A stretch of DNA of 64,000 bases from positions 1-64,000 of the forward strand of contig CAVSME010000011.1 of the NCBI GenBank assembly GCA_963728985.1, written 5' to 3'. Position 1 is the first letter of the stretch; each line of letters begins with the position of its first letter. Shown in pieces: positions 34,706 through 43,039 of the stretch. Made by a program: the position numbers and the translations under genes. This DNA is from DASXAI01 sp963728985. GTDB taxonomy: Bacteria > Actinomycetota > Acidimicrobiia > Acidimicrobiales > Ilumatobacteraceae. The notes under the pieces are model-generated. The model was not told the origin of the DNA. It ran no database searches and saw only the letters and a program-made list of their open reading frames with translations.

Positions 34706-34797
34706 GTTCGCCGCGCAGCGGCGAACTGCTCACTGGTGCACCGTGCGGCACGCCAGGCCGAACCCGAGCTCGTGATTCGGATTGTGCACCAGTGAGC
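34706..34797 (+). repeat. Nested inverted repeats between FAD copy 2 and PIG-L copy 2
   Basis: A perfect hairpin GTTCGCCGC-GCA-GCGGCGAAC lies at 34706-34726. Immediately after it, GCTCACTGGTGCAC (34728-34741) pairs exactly with GTGCACCAGTGAGC (34784-34797) across a 42-base loop, and the second arm covers the PIG-L start codon at 34792. In copy 1 the same two genes overlap by four bases, so this segment looks like an inserted palindromic element. It could control PIG-L translation. Confidence 0.55.
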
Positions 34798-35511
34798 GAG
34801 CAGACCCTGCTCGGCATCTGGGCCCATCCGGACGACGAGGCGTACTTGTCGGCCGGGCTGATGGCCGAATTCCGGCGGCGGGGCGACCGCGTCGTCGTCA
34901 TCACCGCCACGCTGGGTGAGCACGGGACGGACGATCCGGCCCGCTGGCCGCCGGCGCTGCTCGGCGCGCGCCGCCAGAACGAGCTGCGGGCCAGCCTCGC
35001 CGCACTCGACGTCGACGAGCTCCGTCTCCTCGGCTACGAGGACGGCTCGTGCCACCTCCATGACGGCACCGACCTGATCGCCGCCCACATCGACGACATC
35101 CAGCCCGACGTCATCGTCACCTTCGGGCCCGACGGCATGACCGGCCACCCCGATCACAAGGTCGTCAGCCAGTGGACGACATCGGCATGGAGCTGGCTCC
35201 GGTCTGATGCCGATCTCTGGTACGTCACGGTGACGCCGGACTTCCACCGACGCTGGGCGGCGATCAACGACGAGATCGACTTCTTCGGGTACACGACCGT
35301 ACCGCCGTGCAACGACGCCGCCGATCTCGTCTACGCGACGACGCTGCCCGACGACCTGCTCGATCTGAAGGAGGCCGCGCTGCGGGCGCACACGTCCCAG
35401 ACGGCACCGCTGATTGAGCGCTTCGGCACGGCCACCTACCGCGAGTGGTGGCGGACGGAGTCGTTCCGCCGTGCCGCGCCGATGGCCATCAGCCTCGCCG
35501 ACGCCGCGTAG
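34792..35511 (+). CDS. PIG-L/LmbE family deacetylase, copy 2
   Basis: From GTG 34792 the 239-residue protein reads MSEQTLLGIWAHPDDEAYLS with the AHPDDE zinc motif. It carries VITATLGEHGTDDPARWPPA and FGPDGMTGHPDHKVVSQWTT, matching copy 1 segment by segment, including the RWPPA and GPDGMTGHPDH blocks. Both zinc motifs are intact although the neighbouring FAD copy is damaged. The frame is open back to 34666, but that part is encoded by the inverted-repeat segment and is unlikely to be translated. Confidence 0.83.
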   Translation: MSEQTLLGIWAHPDDEAYLSAGLMAEFRRRGDRVVVITATLGEHGTDDPARWPPALLGARRQNELRASLAALDVDELRLLGYEDGSCHLHDGTDLIAAHIDDIQPDVIVTFGPDGMTGHPDHKVVSQWTTSAWSWLRSDADLWYVTVTPDFHRRWAAINDEIDFFGYTTVPPCNDAADLVYATTLPDDLLDLKEAALRAHTSQTAPLIERFGTATYREWWRTESFRRAAPMAISLADAA

Positions 35512-35516
35512 CGCGA

Positions 35517-36305
35517 TCAGCGGCCGGTGAAGTTGGCCGCCCGCTTCTCCTGGAAGGCGCGCACGGCCTCGCGATGATCCTGCGACGACAGCGTGCGCTC
35601 CTCCATGTTCAGCGACAGGGGCAGCACGAGGTTCGAGATCATGCGGATGTAGGTGTTGACCGCCATCTTCGACGCCGAGATCGCGAGACCCGGCCCGCTG
35701 GCCAGTCGGGCGGCCAGGGCCATGGCCTCGTCCACCACGGTGCCGTCGTCCACGACGAAGTTGACGAGGCCGAGCCGCTCGGCGTCGGTGGCGGTCAGGC
35801 GATCGCCGGTCATCAGGTGGTACTTGGCCCGGTTGACGCCCATCAGCAGCGGCCAGATCACCTGCCCGCCGTCGCCGGCGCCAATGCCCATGTTCACGTG
35901 GGTGTCGGCGAACACGGCGGACCGGGCGGCGTAGACGACGTCGGCCAGGAGGGCGAGGTTGGCCCCGAGGCCCATGGCGTAGCCGTTGACGGCGGAGATG
36001 ACGGGCTTGCTGCACTCCAGGAGGTGATCGACGATCTGGCGGGCCTCCCGGAACGTGGCCGATCCGTCCGAGGTGACGGGCTGGGGGCCGAAGTCACCAC
36101 CGGCGCAGAAGGCGCGGCCGGCCCCGGTGATGACGAGCACGCGCACGTCGCCATCGGCATCGGCATCCCGGGTGAGGCGGGCGAGCTCCGTGTGCATCGT
36201 GCCGTTCACGGCATTGAGGCGGTCGGGTCGGTTCAGGGTCGCCAGCGCAACACCGTCGGCCCGCTTGTCGATGGCGATGGCCTCGTAACGCTCTGGGTCC
36301 AGCAT
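35517..36305 (-). CDS. Enoyl-CoA hydratase/isomerase family protein
   Basis: ATG 36305 gives 262 residues of crotonase fold. NRPDRLNAVNGTMHTELARL is the N-terminal signature. ITGAGRAFCAGGDFGP and VNGYAMGLGANLALLADVVY form the oxyanion hole, and ADTHVNMGIGAGDGGQVIWP follows. The usual catalytic glutamates of hydratases are not obvious, with DGG at the second position, so an isomerase, hydrolase or decarboxylase role is possible. It stands alone between PIG-L copy 2 (convergent) and the SRPBCC gene upstream. Confidence 0.83.
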   Translation of the reverse strand: MLDPERYEAIAIDKRADGVALATLNRPDRLNAVNGTMHTELARLTRDADADGDVRVLVITGAGRAFCAGGDFGPQPVTSDGSATFREARQIVDHLLECSKPVISAVNGYAMGLGANLALLADVVYAARSAVFADTHVNMGIGAGDGGQVIWPLLMGVNRAKYHLMTGDRLTATDAERLGLVNFVVDDGTVVDEAMALAARLASGPGLAISASKMAVNTYIRMISNLVLPLSLNMEERTLSSQDHREAVRAFQEKRAANFTGR

Positions 36306-36357
36306 GTGCAGAGCATCGCGCCGGACCGCGCCCAGCCTCCACTCCGCGCTCGCCCAG

Positions 36358-36888
36358 TCACTGGGCCGGGGCCAGGCCGTTGCCGTGGTACCGGGCCCGG
36401 TGGACGTCGAGCCGGTCCCAGTCCCACGGGATCGATGCGCCGTCGAGCGTGGCCTCGAGCCGTTCGAGCGAGTGGTGCAGCCCGACGAAGTAGCCCCGCT
36501 CGATGGCGACCTCGCGTGCCGGGAGCGTCTGTGACAGGTGCAACGTGCAGCCCTCACCGTCGGGCTGCAGCTCCCAGCGCACGACGCTGCCCGGGTCCAC
36601 GTGCGTGTGCTCGAACAGCACGGGCGGGGCGACCCGGAGCACTCGGAGGTCGAGCATCATCGTGGGGTCGCTCAGGGACCGCATCTCGAAGCGCCCACCC
36701 GGTTCGAGCTCGAGCACGATCTCGGCGTCGAACGGCAGCCACCACTGGGCCAGCTGCTCGGGTTGCGTGATCGCCGCCCACACGTCGTCGACCGGATGGG
36801 CGAAGCGGCGCTCGAAGCGGATCACGGGCACGGCATCGCTCTCGTCGAGCACGCCGTCGATCTCGTTCGGGCGAGGGGTGATGGTCAT
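36358..36888 (-). CDS. SRPBCC/AHSA1 domain protein, possibly leaderless
   Basis: The 176-residue protein has the START/Bet v1-like pattern: IRFERRFAHPVDDVWAAITQ, then PEQLAQWWLPFDAEIVLELE, GGRFEMRS and GLHHSLERLEATLDG. Bacterial members bind hydrophobic ligands and are often paired with an ArsR regulator, which is absent here. TATATA lies 3 bases upstream of the ATG (minus strand CTTATATATGGATGACC). That spacing would put the transcription start at or next to the ATG, so a leaderless mRNA is plausible. Confidence 0.8.
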   Translation of the reverse strand: MTITPRPNEIDGVLDESDAVPVIRFERRFAHPVDDVWAAITQPEQLAQWWLPFDAEIVLELEPGGRFEMRSLSDPTMMLDLRVLRVAPPVLFEHTHVDPGSVVRWELQPDGEGCTLHLSQTLPAREVAIERGYFVGLHHSLERLEATLDGASIPWDWDRLDVHRARYHGNGLAPAQ

Positions 36889-37061
36889 CCATATATAAGC
36901 GTCAACACATGTCTTTGTCGCCGTCGCCAGGCGCGGTGGGTCATCCAACCGTCGTGAGGTCTCGGCCGGGCCGCTCCGTGATCGTGTCGACACGGGCGAG
37001 GCGGCGCCCGTCGGCTTCGGCAGAGCGATCATGCGGTTCCGGCCACCGCCGGCCTCGCCCG

Positions 37062-37880
37062 TCAGGCGTCGAGCTTGGCGAACGCCGCCTGGGCGGCGCG
37101 CATCCCTTCGACGGCCCGGGGGAAGCCTCCGTAGACGCACATCTGCACCATGACCTCGGACACTTCCTCGCGCGACAGCCCGTGGTTCAGCGCCGCCGGG
37201 ATGTGGAAGGCGAGCTCGGCGTCCTTGCTCAGCCACGTCAGGATGGCCACCACGACGAGGCTGCGGTCGCGCCGGCTCAGCTGCGGCCGCGACCACACCT
37301 CGCCGAAGGCCCAGTCGAAGGCCAGCAGCCCTACGTCGCCCAGCTGGCCGACGATGTTGGCGAGCGCCTGGTCCGGATCGCTGGCGGCCCGACCGTCGGT
37401 GAGCGTGCGCAAGACGTCAGTGGCGTCAGCCCGCCGTTGGTCGTCGCCCTTGGGCTCGGCCGGCTGGCGAGCGGGCTGGCGCTCGACGCCGTCGAGCTGG
37501 CAGAAGGTGCGCTCCACCACGCGGCTGGCGGCCATGGCCATCGGGTAGCCGGCGTAGGCCGCCACCTGCAGTACGACCTCGTCGATCTCCTCCCGACTGA
37601 GGCCGTGGTTCAGGCCGATCTCGACGTGGGCGGCGAGCTCCTCGGTGCTGCCCATCGACGCCAGCGTCGAGATCACCACCAGGCTGCGGTCACGCGGCGC
37701 CAGCTGCGGGCGCGACCACAGGTCGCCCATCACGTAGTCGACGGCGTGGCTTCCCAGGGCCCCGAGGCGGCGGTGCATGGCCCGCGCCGCCCGCTCGACG
37801 TCGACGTTGCCGCCCTGCATCCGCAGCATCACGTCCTCGGCGGTCTGGTGACGCTCCTCGTAGGACCGGCTGGTGGTCAT
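37062..37880 (-). CDS. Carboxymuconolactone decarboxylase family protein, two fused domains
   Basis: From ATG 37880 the protein has 272 residues made of two similar halves. Each half contains DRSLVV (VISTLASMG or VAILTWLSK), a GLNHGLSREEIDEVVLQVAA-type helix and a Y(A/G)G(Y/F)P turn. A single CMD domain is about 110-130 residues, so this is a tandem fusion with a linker of about 40 charged residues. No CxxC pair of the AhpD type is present, so peroxidase activity is unlikely and a lactone decarboxylase or structural role fits better. Substrate unknown. Confidence 0.83.
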   Translation of the reverse strand: MTTSRSYEERHQTAEDVMLRMQGGNVDVERAARAMHRRLGALGSHAVDYVMGDLWSRPQLAPRDRSLVVISTLASMGSTEELAAHVEIGLNHGLSREEIDEVVLQVAAYAGYPMAMAASRVVERTFCQLDGVERQPARQPAEPKGDDQRRADATDVLRTLTDGRAASDPDQALANIVGQLGDVGLLAFDWAFGEVWSRPQLSRRDRSLVVVAILTWLSKDAELAFHIPAALNHGLSREEVSEVMVQMCVYGGFPRAVEGMRAAQAAFAKLDA

Positions 37881-37941
37881 GCCGGCTACTCCTACCACCT
37901 GACGCCGGACGGGCGGTAGTCCGTCCGCGCCACGGGAACGG

Positions 37942-40900
37942 CTAGACGCTCTCCAGATGTGCCGCCGCCTGTCGGGCGAGAAGATCCATGCCGAGCTCAC
38001 GGGTCACACCGATGACGTCGTTGAGCAGTTCCGCGGCGAGCTCGCGATCGCTTCGTGATCGTCGTTCGAGGAGCATCCGCGCATGCCAGTAATGGGTCCG
38101 CGCCGCCAACGGAGGAAAGCGGGCGCCGAGCTCGAGCTGAGCGGCAGACTGGTAGGCGGCGTCCGCCTCATCGAGGAGCCCAAGGGTCGTGAGCAGATGG
38201 CCGATGCTGCGATCGGCTGCGCCTTCGATCGACGTGCCGATCGTGACGACGAGGAGCTGCCCCGCCCATGGCGTGATGTGCGGCAGCAGCGTCTCGGCCG
38301 CAGCTACGTGGCCGAGCTGCCGGCAGACCTCGGGCAGGTAGCGCACGGCGAGTGGCGTGCTGTCGTGGCGGGCCAGACGCGAGTCGTCAAGGGTCAGGAA
38401 GAGTCGCTCGAACTCGATGGCGGCTGCGGTGTGTTGGCCGGCGTCGGCGAGGGCTCCTGCGAGCATGGCCCGCCAGGCCGGCAGTTGATCGAGGAGCAGA
38501 TCCAGTTGGCGGAGACCGCCGATCACCTTGTCCACCACGCCTTGCTCCATGCGGGCGGCCAGGATCTGCGCGCCATATCCGAGGGCGACGACGGCGTTGT
38601 GCCGGCCACCGTGTTCCTGCGCCGCTGCGGCGATTCGCTTCCCGTCGCCAAACCGCCCCTCGGCCGTAGCGATTGCGGCATCCCAGAGCAGACTGTTGTT
38701 CATGGCGATGCCCTGCCGGCTCTCCGTGGCCTGCTCGCGGCATCTGGCGAGGGCCTGTTCTGCATCCGTCCGGCGGCCCACACGCAACCGCGCCCATGCC
38801 AGGCTCCTCGCGGTCGACCACGTATTGCGGCCGGCAACCCGGGAGTCGCTGAGCGTTCTGGCTATCTGGTAGAGGTCCTCGGCCGCGCTGAGCATGGCGG
38901 CGGCGTCCGGGCCGCGTGACTCCAACCACAGCGTCGAGTGCAGCGTTTCGGTGATCGCATCCGCGTCACCCGTTCGCCGGGCCATCGCCACCGCCTGGGC
39001 CGCTAGCTCGCTGTCGTCGCTTCCCGCTTGACTCGCTCGCCAACCCAGGGCGCGTGCGCGGACAGGAGAATCGCCCGGCGGCAGCAACTCGAGAAGCTCG
39101 TCGAGCAAGCGATCGACGTTGGGATCCGGAGTGAGTCGGAGTATGTAGGTGTAGCCGTCGAGCGTTCGGAACAGGCCCTCGGGATCGCCTCGTCGTCTAG
39201 CCAGGTCAGCGGCCTCGAGCCAGAGCGGTTGGGCCGCATCGGGCAACGTGAGGCTGTTCAGCGCATCGGCCAAGGAGCTCAGCACCCGGAAGCGACGGTC
39301 CAGGTCGGCAGGCAGGCGTTCGAGCGTGTCGAGAGCAACCCGGAAGTGGTGAACGGCGTCCTCGAACGCCAGGCGCCGCGTCGCGTCGTCGCCAGCGGCG
39401 AGTGCGCTGCGCACGGTGATGGAAGGGTCCCCAACGTCTCCCGCGGCGGCATAGTGGTAGGCAATCGCGTCCAGGTGCGATGAGAGATCTCCAGAAGTGC
39501 GCTCGATCTCCTCGGCGACCCGCCAGTGCAGACGAGCCTGTCGGGTGAGCGAAAGGTTCGCTGTGGCCGCGTGACGCACGAGCGCATGGGCGAAGCAGAG
39601 GCGTCCCGGCCCTTGCTCACGGAGCAGGCCCGCTTTGACCGCCTCTTCCAACGCATCGATCGTTTCGTCGAGTCCAATCCCGAGCACCGAAGCCACCGTC
39701 GTGACGTCAAAGGTCTGTCCGACGACGGCGGCGGCGTCGAGTGCCTGGCGCGGGCGGGGGTCGAGGCGGCCAAGACGACGTTCAATCATCAGTCGCACTC
39801 CCGACGGGATCTCCAAGTCGTTCAGCTGCGCCGGTGTGAGCCACTCCCCAGTCGGCGTGAGCAACATGCCGCTTTCTGCGAGATGCGTGATCAGGGCTCC
39901 GAGGAAGAAGGGATTGCCGTCGGTTTCCTCCTTCAACCACCGCGAGAACTCATCCGGCGGTCGCTCGCCCGCGTGCAGGGCGATGAACTCGCCGACCTCG
40001 CCCGCTTCGAGTCCTGCCAACGAGAGCAGACGAAGATCGCGTGCGGTGCTGAACTCGTCGAACGCGAAGCGGGTGTCGCCATCCGCGTCACGATCCCTGC
40101 TCGTGGCGAGCACGCCCATCCGGGGTACGGCGGCGTCGCAGAGATGGCGCAGCATGAGCGCCGTGGCGGCCTCGGCCCAGTGGAGATCGTCGACTACCAG
40201 GAGGAGGGGCTGTTCGCCAGCGATCGCCGCGGCCAGGGAAGCAACTGCGTCGAACAACCGCCAGCGCTGCGTCTCTGGCTCGGCCTCGGCCGGAGGCACG
40301 AGTGCGGGCAGGCGTCGGGCCAGGTCCGGCCACAGGCGCACCAGCTCGGGGGCACCCTTGCCGAGCACGCGGGCGAGGGTGGCGTCCGGGCACGCTTCTA
40401 GCCAAGAGCCGAACGCCTCGACCACGGGCTGGTAGGGGGCGCGCAGCCCCTCGTCGCAGTGGCCATACAGGACGACGAAGCCCGACGCCGCTGCCGTCTG
40501 CCCGATCGCGCCGGCGAGACTGCTCTTGCCAACGCCGGGTTCCCCCACGATCAACACGCTCCGAGACTGTCCGTCCGCGAGCGCTTCGAGCAGACGTTTC
40601 CCGGCGGCGACCTCGAGGCTGCGGCCAACGAACGTCGCGGGGACGGCGCCGGCCAACGCTGCGGGCAGGTCGTCGTCCTTCTGGGGCGCCAACTCGTACA
40701 CCTCGACTGGCGTGTCGAATCCGCGCAAGCGCCGCTCGCCCAGACGATGCAGGTCATACGCCGCGCGGCCTCGAGTGAGTAGGACCGTGCTCGCGCTGAC
40801 CAGAGCCGTGCCCCCCGGCGCCTCCGCGCACAACCGGCTCGCCTCGATCGCCGCCACGCCGTGCCAATCCGTTGCCTCCTGCACCAGGTCACCGCTGCTC

Positions 40901-41190
40901 AGCCCGAAGCGGAGTTGCAGGCCAGCACCCAGGTAGAACCGGTCGACGAGGCCCTGCAGAGCCACGGTGGCGTCGAGGGCTGCGACCGCGCTCGAGAACG
41001 TCGCCATCACACCGTCGCCCAGACCTTTCACGACCTGGCCGCCGTGCGCCGCCACGACGTCTCGGCTGACCCGCTCCAGCTCGATCAACCGGACATCGGC
41101 ATGGGCGTCCCCGAGGTACGTACGAAAGGCCGTCGAGCCCACGACGTCAGTGAACAACACCGTTACCGTCTCCGGTCTCGGGCTCGTCAC
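37942..41190 (-). CDS. Class III adenylate/guanylate cyclase domain fused to STAND ATPase-TPR
   Basis: GTG 41190 gives 1082 residues. The N-terminal cyclase domain shows TVTVLFTDVVGSTAFRTYLG with the first metal Asp, HGGQVVKGLGDGVMATFSSA with the second, and WHGVAAIEASRLCAEAPGG. Next comes a STAND ATPase (SVLIVGEPGVGKSSLAGAIG, then LLLVVDDLHWAEAATALML) and about 500 residues of TPR-like helices. There is no C-terminal LuxR helix-turn-helix. Such proteins are signalling switches that couple ligand binding to cyclic nucleotide output. It is the third large TPR-ATPase switch in 25 kb. Confidence 0.88.
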   Translation of the reverse strand: MTSPRPETVTVLFTDVVGSTAFRTYLGDAHADVRLIELERVSRDVVAAHGGQVVKGLGDGVMATFSSAVAALDATVALQGLVDRFYLGAGLQLRFGLSSGDLVQEATDWHGVAAIEASRLCAEAPGGTALVSASTVLLTRGRAAYDLHRLGERRLRGFDTPVEVYELAPQKDDDLPAALAGAVPATFVGRSLEVAAGKRLLEALADGQSRSVLIVGEPGVGKSSLAGAIGQTAAASGFVVLYGHCDEGLRAPYQPVVEAFGSWLEACPDATLARVLGKGAPELVRLWPDLARRLPALVPPAEAEPETQRWRLFDAVASLAAAIAGEQPLLLVVDDLHWAEAATALMLRHLCDAAVPRMGVLATSRDRDADGDTRFAFDEFSTARDLRLLSLAGLEAGEVGEFIALHAGERPPDEFSRWLKEETDGNPFFLGALITHLAESGMLLTPTGEWLTPAQLNDLEIPSGVRLMIERRLGRLDPRPRQALDAAAVVGQTFDVTTVASVLGIGLDETIDALEEAVKAGLLREQGPGRLCFAHALVRHAATANLSLTRQARLHWRVAEEIERTSGDLSSHLDAIAYHYAAAGDVGDPSITVRSALAAGDDATRRLAFEDAVHHFRVALDTLERLPADLDRRFRVLSSLADALNSLTLPDAAQPLWLEAADLARRRGDPEGLFRTLDGYTYILRLTPDPNVDRLLDELLELLPPGDSPVRARALGWRASQAGSDDSELAAQAVAMARRTGDADAITETLHSTLWLESRGPDAAAMLSAAEDLYQIARTLSDSRVAGRNTWSTARSLAWARLRVGRRTDAEQALARCREQATESRQGIAMNNSLLWDAAIATAEGRFGDGKRIAAAAQEHGGRHNAVVALGYGAQILAARMEQGVVDKVIGGLRQLDLLLDQLPAWRAMLAGALADAGQHTAAAIEFERLFLTLDDSRLARHDSTPLAVRYLPEVCRQLGHVAAAETLLPHITPWAGQLLVVTIGTSIEGAADRSIGHLLTTLGLLDEADAAYQSAAQLELGARFPPLAARTHYWHARMLLERRSRSDRELAAELLNDVIGVTRELGMDLLARQAAAHLESV

Positions 41191-41319
41191 GGCCGCAGCG
41201 TAGAACCTTGGCGACTCATGACCGCTTCGCTGTCCGGCTGTGGTGTCACCCGAACGAGCGGAAACCGCTCGTTCTCGTGCCATCGATGTGACCGGAAGGC
41301 ATCTGGATGGAGGGTGCTG

Positions 41320-42060
41320 CTACCTGGCGAAGGCCAGGAGGCTCAGCCCGAGGGCGAGGAGGCCACCGCCGTAGAGCCGCTCCAGGTGACGCGGGTCCAG
41401 GCGCAGCGCGGCCCGGGCACCGAGGCTGGACAGCGGGATCGACGCTGCCGCGAAGACCGCGGTCACCGACCAGTCGATGTGGCCGAGGGCGGCGTGCACG
41501 ATCGTGCCGGGCACGGCCAGCACCGACGCCACGGCGAGCGAGGCGGCCAAGGCGGACTTGATCGGCATCCGCAGCACCGCGAGGTACAACGGCACCAGCA
41601 GGAACCCGCCGGCGTTGGCCAGCAGGCCCCCGAGCAGGCCCACGGTCACCGCCACCAGCGCCAGCCGCAGCCGGGGGCGGGCCACGTCGCGCACCACCTC
41701 GTCGGGATGGGGATGCAGGAGGATGCGCAGCCCGATGACGGCGACGGTCACCTCGGTGGCGGCGACCAGCACGCTGCCGTCGATCCACCGCGTCGCCCAT
41801 GCCCCGACGACGGTGGCCGGTATCCCCCAGGCAACGCTCCAGCGGATCGTGGTCGGGTCGCCCAGCCCCAGCCGGCGGTAGTGGCGGTAGGCAGCGAGCG
41901 TGGCCGGCACCGTGGCCGGCAACGGCGACGCCACGGCCACGATCGGCGGGACGCCGACGGCAGCCAGGAGGGGTGTGGCGATCGCGGATCCGCCCTTGCC
42001 GAACAAGCCGCCCAGGAAGCCCACGGCGGCACCGATCAGCGCGATGGCGATCCACGTCAC
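41320..42060 (-). CDS. TauE/SafE family anion exporter
   Basis: The 246-residue polytopic protein begins MTWIAIALIGAAVGFLGGLF with GKGGSAIATPLLAAVGVPP, the family motif. The second half repeats the pattern (LLGGLLANAGGFLLVPLYLA). Members export sulfite, sulfoacetate or other small organosulfonates, or are of unknown substrate. A LysR regulator is divergently encoded 70 bases away and probably controls this gene. Confidence 0.85.
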   Translation of the reverse strand: MTWIAIALIGAAVGFLGGLFGKGGSAIATPLLAAVGVPPIVAVASPLPATVPATLAAYRHYRRLGLGDPTTIRWSVAWGIPATVVGAWATRWIDGSVLVAATEVTVAVIGLRILLHPHPDEVVRDVARPRLRLALVAVTVGLLGGLLANAGGFLLVPLYLAVLRMPIKSALAASLAVASVLAVPGTIVHAALGHIDWSVTAVFAAASIPLSSLGARAALRLDPRHLERLYGGGLLALGLSLLAFAR

Positions 42061-42116
42061 GAGTCCAGGACACCACCCCCGCGCACTGCCGTCCAGGACC
42101 GACTTTCTCCCAGTCC

Positions 42117-42132
42117 TATAGATTCGAACTAT
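42117..42132 (+). promoter_or_regulatory. LysR-type site / -10 element at the lysR start
   Basis: TATAGATTCGAACTAT contains ATAG (42118-42121) and CTAT (42129-42132) around TTCGAA, a dyad of the T-N11-A kind used by LysR proteins. It overlaps the lysR ATG at 42131, suitable for autorepression. TATAGAT also resembles a -10 box placed so that transcription would begin at the ATG, which would make the mRNA leaderless. Confidence 0.45.
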
Positions 42133-43039
42133 GGAGCTGCATCAGCTGCGCTACGCCCTCGCCGTCGTCGACCACGGCACCTTCACCGCCGCCGCCGAGG
42201 CCTGCTTCGTCGCCCAACCCTCGCTCTCCCACGCCGTGCGGATGCTCGAGCGAGAGCTCGGCACGCCGCTGTTCGACCGGCTGGGCCGCCACACCTCGCT
42301 CACCGCCGCCGGCCACGCCTTCGTGCCGGCGGCCCGCGAGGTCATGCGGGCGATCGAGACCGTGCGCGCCGGCGTCGATGCGGTGATCGGCGTCGACGCC
42401 GGGCACCTCGACCTGGTGGCGCTGCCGACGCTCGCCGTCGATCCCATCACGCCCCTCGTCGGCGCCTTCCGCACCGCCCACCCGGGCGTGACCGTCCGGC
42501 TGGCCCACCCGGAGGGCACCGACGAGCTCGTCGAGCTGGTCCGCTCGGGCAGCAGCGAGATCGGCGTGACGGAGCTACCCGTCGCCGCCGAGCGCATCGC
42601 CACGATCCCCCTCGGCCGCCAGGAGCTGGTGGCCGTCCTGCCACCGGGCAGCGCTCGCCCTCGCGCCATCGAGCTGGCGGCGCTGGCCCGCCGGCCCCTC
42701 GTCACCCAGCGGCGAGGGACGTCGACCCGCGACGCGCTCGACGGGGCGCTGGCCGCCATCGGCGCCGAGGCCACCGTCGCCGTCGAGACCGATCAGCGCG
42801 AGGCCATCGTGCCGCTGGTGCTGGCGGGCGCCGGCGCCGCCGTCGTGCCGCGCCCGATGGCCACGCTGGCCGGCCGCGACGGCGCCGTCGTCGCCCCGTT
42901 GCGGCCCCCGCTGTGGCGCCAGCTCGGCCTCATCCACCGCCAGGCCCCGCTGTCACCCGCCGCCCGGGCCTTCATCGCGCTGGCCGTTGGGCGACGAACA
43001 GCTGCCGGGGCGGCCGATCCTCCGTCGTCACCTCGGTGA
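42131..43039 (+). CDS. LysR-family transcriptional regulator
   Basis: The 302-residue protein has an N-terminal LysR helix-turn-helix (MELHQLRYALAVVDHGTFTA, then VAQPSLSHAVRMLERELGTP) and a periplasmic-binding-like effector domain from about residue 90 (LDLVALPTLAVDPITPLV). It is divergent from the TauE exporter, the classic arrangement for a LysR activator and its target. The last 68 bases overlap the 3' end of a convergent methyltransferase gene. Confidence 0.88.
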   Translation: MELHQLRYALAVVDHGTFTAAAEACFVAQPSLSHAVRMLERELGTPLFDRLGRHTSLTAAGHAFVPAAREVMRAIETVRAGVDAVIGVDAGHLDLVALPTLAVDPITPLVGAFRTAHPGVTVRLAHPEGTDELVELVRSGSSEIGVTELPVAAERIATIPLGRQELVAVLPPGSARPRAIELAALARRPLVTQRRGTSTRDALDGALAAIGAEATVAVETDQREAIVPLVLAGAGAAVVPRPMATLAGRDGAVVAPLRPPLWRQLGLIHRQAPLSPAARAFIALAVGRRTAAGAADPPSSPR

